Assembly (NCBI GenBank): GCA_964587915.1
Contig: CAZPMK010000001.1
Location: forward strand, 1-64,000
DNA length: 64,000 nt
From: CAG-177 sp964587915
Lineage (GTDB): Bacteria > Bacillota > Clostridia > Oscillospirales > Acutalibacteraceae
Reading direction: 5' to 3'
Shown: positions 9,136-17,056 of the stretch, piece after piece
How the letters are laid out: the number at the start of each line of letters is the position of its first letter
Position numbering within the stretch: the first letter of the stretch is position 1
Notes under the pieces: model-generated
Told to the model about the DNA's origin: nothing
Database searches by the model: none
The model's input: only the letters and a program-made list of their open reading frames with translations
Translations under genes and position numbers: made by a program

Positions 9136-10131
9136 ATGAACACGACGTATAAAATGCTATGGATAGATGATAGCGAGGATTTTATAGAAACAGCACAAGA
9201 ATTAATAGAGGATTCTGTAAAACAAAACAACATGACCCCACGCCTTACCATCTATAGCCAATTTATGGATTATAAAGAAAAGGAATTGGACAATTTTGAT
9301 GTAGATATTTTCAATTTATACGATCAAATAGTTATTGATTACGCCCTTTCGGGAACAACCGGTGATGTAATCATTCAAGATCTGAGAAATCGTAACATTT
9401 ATACTGATATTGTTTTTTATTCAAGCAATTACGAAACAATGAAACAAGAAATGAAAAATAGCGATGAACATCTTGATGGGGTTTTCTTTTCTACAAGAGA
9501 AGATTTGACTAGTACTGTTGATAAAGTAATCAGGAAGAATCTTAAGCGAGAATATAGTATAGCAAATATCAGAGGATTAATTATGGATAGCACTTCCGAA
9601 TTTGACTATATTTGTAGGACTACCACTCTCGCTTTGTTTGATAAGCTTCCTGATTTCAAAAAGGAAACAATAGTTAATAAAGCCAAAGAATTCGTAGAAA
9701 ATGCAGAATCCAATTCAAAAAATAATTTTAGCAAGCTTTTCGAAAAGAATGGATATAAATTTCTTAAAGCAGCAATGGAATCTGTCGAATATGTTATGAG
9801 CAACAAGGACAGATATGCAATTATGTCATTGGTCGTAAGAGAATTTGAAGACGATTCTACATGGGATGATACATTTGCTGACAATTATCAAAACAAATTA
9901 ATAAAACCTCGCAACGATTTGGCACATAATAAACTGTATTATGGTTCTTGTCAAAAGAAAATACATATTGCGAAAAAGAAACAACAATTTATTTGTAATG
10001 AAGATTGCGAAAACTGCACGAGTAAATACAGTATTGATTCTTGCGAAGAACTTCGTAAACTTATGTATTATTATCATCAGCTTTTGAATCAGATCAGTAT
10101 TAAAACAGATACAGAATTGATCTCGAATTAA
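9136..10131 (+). CDS. Receiver-domain-like protein with C-terminal Cys cluster
   Basis: The first 125 of 331 residues look like a response-regulator receiver: MLWIDDSED (acidic pair D11, D12), IVIDYALSG (phosphoacceptor candidate D68) and VFYSS (S96/S97). The conserved Lys near residue 120 is missing (GVFFSTRED). The remainder is helical and unassigned, ending with a C-x3-C-x2-C-x8-C cluster (CNEDCENC...C at about 291-307) that may bind metal. It lies 16 bases after the dual-GHKL gene, the usual arrangement of a kinase and its regulator. There is no recognisable DNA-binding output domain. Function is inferred from the pairing. Confidence 0.7.
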   Translation: MNTTYKMLWIDDSEDFIETAQELIEDSVKQNNMTPRLTIYSQFMDYKEKELDNFDVDIFNLYDQIVIDYALSGTTGDVIIQDLRNRNIYTDIVFYSSNYETMKQEMKNSDEHLDGVFFSTREDLTSTVDKVIRKNLKREYSIANIRGLIMDSTSEFDYICRTTTLALFDKLPDFKKETIVNKAKEFVENAESNSKNNFSKLFEKNGYKFLKAAMESVEYVMSNKDRYAIMSLVVREFEDDSTWDDTFADNYQNKLIKPRNDLAHNKLYYGSCQKKIHIAKKKQQFICNEDCENCTSKYSIDSCEELRKLMYYYHQLLNQISIKTDTELISN

Positions 10132-10141
10132 TAGGTGCGTT

Positions 10142-10882
10142 ATGCAACAAAGAAAACGACGTGAAAAAACCGATGGATTAGGATATTATACATATTGGGA
10201 TAAAAATCTGGATAGTGGATGCATATACTGCGGTAATGTTGCCACAACTAGAGAGCATATTCCTTCCAAGACTTTTCTGATTGAACCTTATCCCGAGAAT
10301 TTGCCTACAATACCAGCGTGTTTTCCTTGCAACAACGGCTTTTCATTCGATGAACAGTATGTTGCTTATTATCTGGAAATATTAAAAAGCAATATTTTTG
10401 TCGGATATAAATGCAATGAAAAAGTACTAACTGCGTTAGAAAATCTTTCTTCTTTAAAACAATTAATAGACTCTCAAATAAAAAAGATTGATGGAAAGAT
10501 TTACTTTAGTTTCGATAGAGATCGCTTTTTTAGAATCATCAACAAACTTGCGATAGGTCACGCCGGTTATGATTTTGATAATGTAGATTTTGACGGTCCT
10601 ACTAACACATGGTTTGATTTCGCACCTTTTCTTACGACTGGACAAAAAGAACAATTTCTCCAGCCACACATAATGGAAAAAATTCCTGAGATTTCTTCAA
10701 GGTTTGCCTGCAACTACTGCGTACTGGAAAATGTTGAAACTGGAGAATCTTTTCTATTGAATGATTGGATCGTTGTTCAAGATCAGCGGTATAAATATCA
10801 TATATACATCAATGAAACTGGTGGAATAACTGTTAAAATGGTTATACTTGAGATATTGTATTGTCAAGTGGATTTTAACTAA
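10142..10882 (+). CDS. HNH-type nuclease candidate
   Basis: The 246-residue protein has CIYCG, then TREHIPSKTF, then CFPCNNGFS: two CxxC pairs around an EHI/P segment followed by a conserved Asn, the arrangement of zinc-ribbon HNH endonucleases. Everything after about residue 80 is unassigned. It follows the receiver-like gene by 10 bases and is followed by a strong terminator, so it is the last gene of the defence operon and its probable nuclease effector. The catalytic assignment rests on motif spacing only. Confidence 0.7.
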   Translation: MQQRKRREKTDGLGYYTYWDKNLDSGCIYCGNVATTREHIPSKTFLIEPYPENLPTIPACFPCNNGFSFDEQYVAYYLEILKSNIFVGYKCNEKVLTALENLSSLKQLIDSQIKKIDGKIYFSFDRDRFFRIINKLAIGHAGYDFDNVDFDGPTNTWFDFAPFLTTGQKEQFLQPHIMEKIPEISSRFACNYCVLENVETGESFLLNDWIVVQDQRYKYHIYINETGGITVKMVILEILYCQVDFN

Positions 10883-10897
10883 TCCAAAAACTATGAT

Positions 10898-10940
10898 AAC
10901 AGGCACGAGAGGTTAACTCTCGTGCCTGTTGTTATTTTAT
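10898..10940 (+). terminator. Strong hairpin terminator ending the defence operon
   Basis: A perfect 14-bp stem (10898-10911 with 10917-10930) closes a 5-base loop and is followed by GTTATTTTAT. It lies 16 bases after the HNH stop codon. The stem is symmetric, so it may also stop transcripts from the minus-strand genes that converge on it. Confidence 0.85.
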
Positions 10941-11078
10941 GTATTTAATTATGAGCTCATCGATGCCGTCGGTGTATTCACCGTGAGATATTAGTTTGTT
11001 TCGGTATTCAAACAAGCATTGAAGGATAAGGCGGTGTTCTGTATCAGTCAGGCGAAGGCAGTATTTCCGTTTTCTCAT
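10932..11078 (-). CDS. Small transposon-associated protein, 48 aa
   Basis: A 48-codon frame begins MRKRKYCLRLTDTEHRLIL and ends at a TAA at 10932-10934. Its ATG overlaps the stop of tnpV (ATGA), so it is translationally coupled to it. Short proteins of this look (basic start, then LTD-E-RLIL, ending in a short helix) commonly accompany TnpV in clostridial mobile elements, from memory of the family. No catalytic role can be assigned. The stop lies inside the tail of the terminator of the defence operon. Confidence 0.6.
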   Translation of the reverse strand: MRKRKYCLRLTDTEHRLILQCLFEYRNKLISHGEYTDGIDELIIKYIK

Positions 11079-11446
11079 ACGAACACCACTTCAGAATAGA
11101 CTGTTTCCATTACACGTTCTCGGATATTGTTCATTTCACGCACCCACGCCATTTGGTCGGCGGATTTGAGCTGTTCCGTGACACCTTCCTTTTCGGAGTA
11201 TTCTTTTACCAGCCGTGAAAAGAGTTCTTGTGCCTGTTCTTCGGTATCGGCAAGGTGGGAATGGAGCTTTCCGGAAGTGAGCAGATTATAATATAAGACT
11301 TTACGGTGATGCTTTAGGTAGTTAAGTCGGCACTGTCCCCATACGCCGATAGGGCGTTCGTCTTCGGTGGATGGAAGCAGGTTTGGCAGACGATAATTAC
11401 CCTGCATCGTAAAAGTGCCACCCTATTGTTCAAATAATGATTTCAT
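11075..11446 (-). pseudogene. tnpV: tnpV, transposon-encoded protein, interrupted by an amber codon
   Basis: The chain from 11407 (MQGNYRLPNLL, PIGVWGQCRLNYLK, LLTSGKLHSHLAD, ADQMAWVREMNNIRERV) is the TnpV family of clostridial transposons. Its usual start, M-SLFEQ-GGT, is present just upstream in the same frame from an ATG at 11446 behind GGAGG, but codon 8 is TAG (11425-11423), after MKSLFEQ. Translation could restart at the ATG at 11407, yet no ribosome site precedes it. I therefore call it a damaged gene left by a mobile element. It marks the right border of the defence island. Confidence 0.75.
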
Positions 11447-11463
11447 ATTGTTCCTCCATTTCA

Positions 11464-11994
11464 TTAACCGTCACCGAAAATTTCGCCGAAAAAGCAATCA
11501 AAATTAATCGGTAAAGCGTGATCGATGTCCGACAAGCAAGCTTGCTTATTTTTAAAAATTTTCTCTACAACATAAAGATTTAAGCAAATCCAATCATTTT
11601 CGATGTAAAGCATATTAGGGTATCCCACAAACGAATTAGGCTTGTAATAATTCTGACTATTGATACCAATTTGCAAGTTTTTCATCTTAGCTTTGACACA
11701 GCGCATATACTTTTTGCCGTCATAGAAATACAAGATGGATGCTTCGATTTTATTAGCTTTGATTGTGTGGTCAAAGCCGTAAGTGTTAATGAAGGTATAC
11801 TCTGTAGCAGAGTACCTATAAGGTGTTTCTGACAGAACAGTACCCTCTTTAGCAATTATTACCTCGTCGTTTTGAAGTGGCTGAAGAGCATTCTTAAAAT
11901 TAAATTGCCGGAAAGCAGCACAAATCGCATTCGTTATACAATTTGTTTGTTGATGAATGAAGTGTTTAGGACAACCTATCCGGAGACATATCAC
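11464..11994 (-). pseudogene. Unidentified protein, probably 5'-truncated
   Basis: The frame is open from a GTG at 11994 to a TAA at 11464, but only the part from about 11905 down reads like a natural protein (NDEVIIAKEGTVLSETPYRYS, then Tyr- and Asn-rich segments). The first 30 residues are the antisense of the plus-strand gene that overlaps there. The most economical view is that the gene lost its start when two DNA ends were joined near 11,880-11,910. I do not recognise the family. It lies 18 bases before the tnpV start codon on the same strand. Confidence 0.4.
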
Positions 11995-12651
11995 TATATA
12001 GCTGCTCTGACGCCTTATAGTGAAGACTGTTATTCTGACAATCTGGCATATGCTACTTACCGTTTAGATGGTGAGTGCGATGAAAATTGTATCTATATTG
12101 TTGAGGACAGCGATATTGACCTTGGATTGATTGTTTCGGTTGAGAGAAATCTTAAGAGATACCTTGAGATTATTGCGGATGTGTTGAATTGGCACAGCAA
12201 AAAAATGCTCGAAACGCCTCCTGCACCTGAAGAACCCGAAGAAGAATTTGTTCCTGATTTTGGAGATAAACCTGACCCAAAACGCAAAGGACTGCTCGGC
12301 GTTTTTGACGAGGTTAAAGATTTCTTCAAGAAAATCTTTGGCAAAAAGAAAGAAGAAGAACCTAAGGCAGAAGGCACAGAGCCGAACTCAGAAGAAATCA
12401 CCGACGCAGCAGAATCTACCGGTGAAACAAGTGCCGCAACAGAAGTTGATTCTGAAAATGTGACAGATGATGTTGCAGAGCCTTCCGAAGAACCTGCCGA
12501 ACAAGAAGAGCCTCAGAAGAAGACATTTGGCAAAAAAATCAAAGATTTCTTCAAAAAATTGTTTGGAAAGAAGAAAAAGGCAGAGGAAGCTGTTTGTACT
12601 CTTCTTGACGAAATCGAAATCCCCGATAGTGTTGTAAAAATTGATGATTGA
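11872..12651 (+). pseudogene. Possible C-terminal gene fragment with two basic FFKK-FGKKK repeats
   Basis: An open frame starts at a TTG without a ribosome site; its first ~14 codons are antisense to the facing gene. From NRIRYTICLLMNEVF on it looks like a natural soluble domain (SDNLAYATYRLDGE, EDSDIDLGLIVSVERNL), then an acidic Pro/Glu linker and two copies of a basic helix, FFKKIFGKKKEEE and FFKKLFGKKKKAEE, separated by about 75 Glu/Ser/Thr-rich residues. I suspect the tail of a larger mobile-element protein whose front was lost. The family is not recognised with confidence. An intact but unusual small protein starting at the internal ATG near 11953 is the alternative. Confidence 0.4.
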
Positions 12652-12740
12652 TGTTTACGGGAATTAATACTGTGTTTTTAATTGTACAATTATTGATAAC
12701 ATATCTACAAAGATAAATCTTATGGAAGGATAGATTTACA

Positions 12741-13058
12741 TTGAAAAGAAATATAAAAATAATAATAGCAATATTTTTAGTTTGTGTTATGACTTGCGCT
12801 TTAGCATCATGCTCTACAAAGCTTAGCGGCAAATATACTTCCGACGGCATAATTGCACAAAGCTTTACTTTCAAAGAAGATAATATTGTAGTAATCTCAG
12901 CCTTTGGCATTGAGGCTGAAGGAAAATACAAAATTGAAGATGGCAGGATCACTATTACATACAAACTTTTAAATCTTAGCTATGATTGGGAAAAGAGTTT
13001 TGAAAAAGATGGCGATACAATCATTATTGATGGAACAGAGTTCGTAAAAGAAAAATAA
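12741..13058 (+). CDS. Small secreted lipoprotein
   Basis: The 105-residue protein has a basic start, a hydrophobic signal stretch and a lipobox ALASC at about 21-25, so the mature chain of about 80 residues is anchored in the membrane by a lipidated Cys. The mature part alternates short beta strands (GKYTSDGI, GKYKIEDGRITITY, DTIIIDGTEFVK), as in small DUF-type stress or lipocalin-like lipoproteins. The start is TTG, preceded by GGAAGGAT. It is AT-rich like the island. No neighbour suggests its role. Confidence 0.7.
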   Translation: MKRNIKIIIAIFLVCVMTCALASCSTKLSGKYTSDGIIAQSFTFKEDNIVVISAFGIEAEGKYKIEDGRITITYKLLNLSYDWEKSFEKDGDTIIIDGTEFVKEK

Positions 13059-13244
13059 TTTGGAACCCTTGTCGATAAAACATATGTCAAAAGTCGACGG
13101 GCGAACAATAGTTGATTAGGGATGTGTTCGGTATGCGTTGCAAATTTTCAGAGAAAGTTTACTGTATATACTAATGTTTGTGTGTCAATTTTTATGGGCA
13201 TAGTTTGTTCCAACTTCACATTTCTGATTTTTCCGAAGATAAGA

Positions 13245-13284
13245 AAAACAGCTGTAGGGTGTGGTTGCACCCTACGGCTGTTTT
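13245..13284 (-). terminator. Rho-independent terminator of the rnf operon
   Basis: A 17-bp stem with one G-U pair (13245-13261 with 13268-13284) and a 6-base loop is followed on the minus strand by TTTTTCTT. It lies 61 bases past the rnfB stop. Because the stem also begins and ends with A/T runs, it may work for the plus-strand lipoprotein gene too. The rest of the 13,059-13,345 gap shows nothing else that I can support. Confidence 0.85.
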
Positions 13285-13345
13285 GGCATTCATGCTATTT
13301 AGTATTCGTGCTTTTGTATTTGTGTCTATATAATAATGTATGGTA

Positions 13346-14158
13346 TTATTTTGTACCGACGAGGAGATTTATTGCTCCGACGGGGCACTGCTCGACGCAT
13401 TTTCCGCAGCCGGTGCATTTTTCGGCATCGACCTCGGCACAGAAATTGTTTACCGTAACCGCACCGTATTCGCAGGCCTTAACGCACTTCATGCAGCCGA
13501 TACAGCCCGCTTTGCATTCCTTGCGAGTGAGGGCGCCCTTGTCATGATTCTTGCAAAGCACGGCGGCGTTGGTCTGTTCGAGCGGGAGCATTTCAATAAG
13601 TCCCTTGGGGCAGGTTTTAACGCACTGACGGCAAGCACGGCAGGCAAGGGGATTTATTTTCGCCACGCCGTCGCAAAGCTGAATTGCGTCATATTCGCAT
13701 ACAGCCATGCAGTCTCCGTAACCGAGACAGCCGTAAACGCATTCTTTCGGGCCGCCGAAAATCTGCATTGCCATACGGCAGCTTTTAACTCCGCTGTATT
13801 CGAGCTTGGTTTCGGCATTTCCGTTATGACCGCGGCAAAGGACGACAGCCGCCATGGGCTTTACTTCTCCTGCGGCAAGACCGGTGATTTCTCCGATAGC
13901 CTTTGCGGCATCGTTTCCGCCGGGGGCACAAAGAGCGGTGTTGGTGGTTTTTCCCTCGGAAAGAGCGGCGGCATAGCCGTCACAGCCCGAAAATCCGCAG
14001 GCACCGCAGTTGGCACCGGGGAGGCATTCTCTGATAGCCTGAGCCTTTTCGTCAACGGGAACGGCAAAAATCTTTGAAGCTATTGCAAGTCCGAGACCGG
14101 CGATAAGGGCTATGCCCGAGACTATGGCAACGGCGGTTAAAATTGAAGTCCAATCCAT
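13346..14158 (-). CDS. rnfB: RnfB, Fe-S subunit of the ferredoxin:NAD+ oxidoreductase
   Basis: RnfB takes electrons from reduced ferredoxin and passes them into the membrane complex. The 270-residue chain has one N-terminal membrane helix (about 5-27), the 4Fe-4S motif CLPGANCGACGFSGC (about 44-58), CVYGCLGYGDCMAVC, and three more ferredoxin-type clusters (CRACRQCVKTCP, CIGCMKCVKAC, CTGCGKCVEQCP). I start at MDWTSIL because AAGGAGGTAACG precedes it; the longer frame adds only untranslated leader. It is the last gene of the operon, before the terminator. Confidence 0.95.
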   Translation of the reverse strand: MDWTSILTAVAIVSGIALIAGLGLAIASKIFAVPVDEKAQAIRECLPGANCGACGFSGCDGYAAALSEGKTTNTALCAPGGNDAAKAIGEITGLAAGEVKPMAAVVLCRGHNGNAETKLEYSGVKSCRMAMQIFGGPKECVYGCLGYGDCMAVCEYDAIQLCDGVAKINPLACRACRQCVKTCPKGLIEMLPLEQTNAAVLCKNHDKGALTRKECKAGCIGCMKCVKACEYGAVTVNNFCAEVDAEKCTGCGKCVEQCPVGAINLLVGTK

Positions 14159-14171
14159 ATCCGTTACCTCC

Positions 14172-14768
14172 TTAAGCGAATATTCCGTCGGCAAGACCTG
14201 CAAAGCCGAGGAACGAAAGAGAAGTTATGGAAGCGGCGATAAGAACGATGGGAAGTCCCTGAAGGAATTTGGGAACGTCACAGCTCTCGAGTCTTGAGCG
14301 AACGCCGGAGAAAATCACCATTGCAACCATGAAGCCTACACCCGCACCGATGCTGTTTACCATGGATTCGGCGAAATTGTATTCGTTGGTAACGTTGAGA
14401 AGAACAACGCCGAGAACGGCACAGTTGGTGGTTATGAGCGGGAGATAAATACCCAATGCGTTGTAGAGCGGGGGCATAAATTTTTTCATTGCCGTTTCAA
14501 CGAGCTGAACGAGAGCGGCGATAACGAGAATGAAAACGATGGTCTGGAGATAATCAAGCCCGTTGGCAACAAGGAGATACTTGTTGATGGGATAGGTTGC
14601 GGCGGTGGAAAGAGCCATGACGAAGATAACCGCGGCGGACATACCCAGAGCGGTATTGAGCTTCTTTGAAACGCCGAGGAACGGGCAGATACCGAGGAAT
14701 TTACACAGTGTAAAGTTTTCGGTAAGAATTGTTGTTATTATGAGTGTGATGAATATTTTGAAGGTCAT
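14172..14768 (-). CDS. rnfA: RnfA, membrane subunit of the Rnf complex
   Basis: The 198-residue protein has about six membrane helices and the RnfA/NqrE signature segments TENFTLCKFLGICPFLG and LPLITTNCAVLG, each with the membrane Cys that together bind a Fe-S centre in the middle of the bilayer. It pairs pseudo-symmetrically with RnfE. Its start overlaps the end of rnfE by 4 bases. It is full length. Confidence 0.96.
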   Translation of the reverse strand: MTFKIFITLIITTILTENFTLCKFLGICPFLGVSKKLNTALGMSAAVIFVMALSTAATYPINKYLLVANGLDYLQTIVFILVIAALVQLVETAMKKFMPPLYNALGIYLPLITTNCAVLGVVLLNVTNEYNFAESMVNSIGAGVGFMVAMVIFSGVRSRLESCDVPKFLQGLPIVLIAASITSLSFLGFAGLADGIFA

Positions 14769-15541
14769 GCGTTTTCAGCCTCCTTACTTTCATCGCAGCC
14801 GCCGTTTGCGAGCTTAGAGCAGTTTGCCGCCATGGGGCAGGACTGACAGCCGCCGAGCTGTGCCTTGGGCTTGCCCTTTTTCTCGGCAATTCTGTTGGCA
14901 CAAGCCATGAGAATACCGAACGTAAAGAAGCCGCCGGGAGCGAGAATGAATATTGTCATCGGGCTGATAACTCCGCCGTCGGGGATGAGGGTAAAGCCGT
15001 CAAAGCCGCCGAGAACGTTGTCACCGAAAAGAACGAGAAGATTCTGTGCACCCGAAAGGAAGGTGCCGGCACCGAGAATTTCTCTCACGGAAGCCATGCA
15101 GCACACAGCCATGGTGAAGCCGACGCCCATGCCGAGACCGTCAACAGCCGAGGCGAGAACGGAATTTTTGCCTGCGAATGCTTCGGCTCTGCCGAGAATT
15201 ATGCAGTTAACGACTATCAGCGGCAGGAAAACTCCGAGTGCCGAGTCGAGAGCGGGAACAAAAGCCTTGACTATCATCTGAACTATCGTAACGAAAGAAG
15301 CGATGATGACGATGTATGCGGGGATTCTGACCTTTGAGGGAATGACCTTTCTGAGTGCCGATATAACGATGTTGGAGCATACGAGAACTATCAGCACGGA
15401 TATTCCCATGCCCAAAGCATTTACGACGCTTGTTGAGGTTGCAAGGGTAGGACAGGTACCCAAAACGAGACGGAGAACAGGATTCTCCTTCATCAAGCCC
15501 TTGGTAAATTCCTTGCCGAGGGATGTCTTTTTATCAGCCAT
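14765..15541 (-). CDS. rnfE: RnfE, membrane subunit of the Rnf complex
   Basis: The 258-residue protein has about six membrane helices with NPVLRLVLGTCPTLA and LPLIVVNCIILGRAEAF, the RnfE/NqrD counterpart of the RnfA Cys motifs. The C-terminus carries an extra cytoplasmic tail of about 35 residues with five Cys (GGCQSCPMAANCSKLANGGC), which could bind a metal or cluster; such a tail is not part of the minimal family. I start at MADKKTS, behind AGGAGGTGAGAAC. The start overlaps the rnfG stop by 8 bases. Confidence 0.95.
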   Translation of the reverse strand: MADKKTSLGKEFTKGLMKENPVLRLVLGTCPTLATSTSVVNALGMGISVLIVLVCSNIVISALRKVIPSKVRIPAYIVIIASFVTIVQMIVKAFVPALDSALGVFLPLIVVNCIILGRAEAFAGKNSVLASAVDGLGMGVGFTMAVCCMASVREILGAGTFLSGAQNLLVLFGDNVLGGFDGFTLIPDGGVISPMTIFILAPGGFFTFGILMACANRIAEKKGKPKAQLGGCQSCPMAANCSKLANGGCDESKEAENA

Positions 15542-16088
15542 TGTTCTCACCTCCTACTGCTTCTATTGCGGCATTGACCGCCTGAGTGACCGCTCTTGAG
15601 GTGATGGTTGCACCCGTAAGAGCGTCAATTGAATTTTCGCCCGGAGCATCCTTTGAAACGGTTATGCCCTTGATAAGTCCGACGAATTGATTACGGAAGC
15701 TCTCCTTGGTGGAATTGGCACCGAGACCTGCCGTTTCGGAGTGTGAAAGAATATTTACACCCGTAACCTTGCCGTCGCTGTCAACGCCCGTCATAACGGA
15801 AACGTCTCCGCCGTAGCCCTTAACGGAATTAACGACAACACTGCCGATTTTGTTTCCGTTCGCATCAAGTGCGGGAACTATCGTGGTGCCGTCGGAAAGG
15901 GTAGTGACCTCTCCGAAATCGGCGGCATCGGAAAATACCGTCTGTCTTGACTTCTTTTCATTTTCAACGGCAAGCTGTGCTATCTTCGGAGCGGTGATAT
16001 CGTTCGTCATGCCCAGAAGAAATGTTGCGATAAGTCCGATGAGGAAAAGAACAACGGCGGGAGCGGCGTACTCTTTTGCGTTTTTCAT
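15534..16088 (-). CDS. rnfG: RnfG, FMN-binding subunit of the Rnf complex
   Basis: The 184-residue protein has one N-terminal membrane helix (about 8-28) and an extracellular FMN-binding domain. The flavinylation motif DALTGATITS lies at about 157-166, and the Thr in it would carry FMN through a phosphoester bond made by ApbE. ApbE is encoded in this same operon. Its start overlaps the rnfD stop by 4 bases. Confidence 0.95.
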   Translation of the reverse strand: MKNAKEYAAPAVVLFLIGLIATFLLGMTNDITAPKIAQLAVENEKKSRQTVFSDAADFGEVTTLSDGTTIVPALDANGNKIGSVVVNSVKGYGGDVSVMTGVDSDGKVTGVNILSHSETAGLGANSTKESFRNQFVGLIKGITVSKDAPGENSIDALTGATITSRAVTQAVNAAIEAVGGENNG

Positions 16089-17056
16089 TTTGCAGCCGCC
16101 TCCTTTTTCTCTTTTTGCGTTCCGAAAGGCTTGGGAGCGGTGAGACGCTCAATGTGAGGAACGAGCAGGTTCATAAGAAGAATTGCAAAGGAAACACCCT
16201 CCGACATCGGGGTGAAAAGTCGCATCACCGAGGTGAGAAGTCCGCAGCCGATGCCGAATACGATTTTGCCCTTGAGATTGAGCGGGCTTGTTGAATAATC
16301 CGTTGCCATGAATATTGCTCCGAGAAGCAGACCGCCGCCCAGAAGCTCATATGTAAGGAAGCTGAGGTCGCCGTGACCCTTGATAAGCATTATGACGGCA
16401 ACCGTACCGATGAACGAAAGGGGAATTGCGGGGGAGATTATTTTTCTTACAACGAGATAAATTCCGCCGATAAGAAGTGCAACGGCACAGGTTTCACCGA
16501 GACAGCCGCCTCTGAGTCCGAGAAACATATCGAGCTTTGAGGGAAGAGCGGCGTTTTCCGTTCCGAGAAGTGCAAGCGGTGTTGCACCGGAAACGGCATC
16601 GGTTTTCCATGAGAGGGGAACGGTCCAATCTCCCATTGCCTTACCGAACGAAAGGAGAAGAATAATTCTTGCGGTAATTGCGGGGTTTGCGAAATTCTGA
16701 CCGATACCGCCGAAGAACTGCTTTACAACGACTATTGCGACAACTCCGCCGACAGCCGCCATCCAAAGAGGCAGGCTTACGGGCAGGTTAAACGCAAGGA
16801 TAACGCCCGTGACAACGGCACTCAAATCGCCGATGGTGTTGCTTCTCTTCATTACTTTTCTCGAAATATATTCGGAAAGCACGCAGGAAATAACGGTGGT
16901 TGCGGTTACTGCGAGAACACGGGGTCCGAAGATGAATACGGCGGCGATAAGTGCGGGAATGAGTGAAATTATCACGTCAAGCATTATCGCTGTTGTGGTT
17001 TTTGACGAATGCAGATGCGGTGAAGCACTGACTGTCAGCTTTTTTCCGTTTACCAT
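16085..17056 (-). CDS. rnfD: RnfD, flavin-carrying membrane subunit of the Rnf complex
   Basis: The 323-residue protein has about nine membrane helices and the covalent FMN motif DAVSGATPLA near residue 175, the second ApbE target in the complex. It resembles NqrB. It is placed between rnfC and rnfG with one-base and four-base overlaps, so the genes are translationally coupled. RnfD is thought to take part in ion movement coupled to electron flow; whether Na+ or H+ is used here cannot be read. Confidence 0.95.
   Translation of the reverse strand: MVNGKKLTVSASPHLHSSKTTTAIMLDVIISLIPALIAAVFIFGPRVLAVTATTVISCVLSEYISRKVMKRSNTIGDLSAVVTGVILAFNLPVSLPLWMAAVGGVVAIVVVKQFFGGIGQNFANPAITARIILLLSFGKAMGDWTVPLSWKTDAVSGATPLALLGTENAALPSKLDMFLGLRGGCLGETCAVALLIGGIYLVVRKIISPAIPLSFIGTVAVIMLIKGHGDLSFLTYELLGGGLLLGAIFMATDYSTSPLNLKGKIVFGIGCGLLTSVMRLFTPMSEGVSFAILLMNLLVPHIERLTAPKPFGTQKEKKEAAAK

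Noticed and set aside
1..10882. BREX, DISARM or Dnd system
   Set aside because: No PglZ/BrxL, no DrmA-type helicase or DrmB, no Dnd genes; the gene set fits none of these.
13346..14077. Long plus-strand frame opposite rnfB
   Set aside because: It is the antisense of a well-supported Fe-S protein, has no ribosome site and no family likeness.
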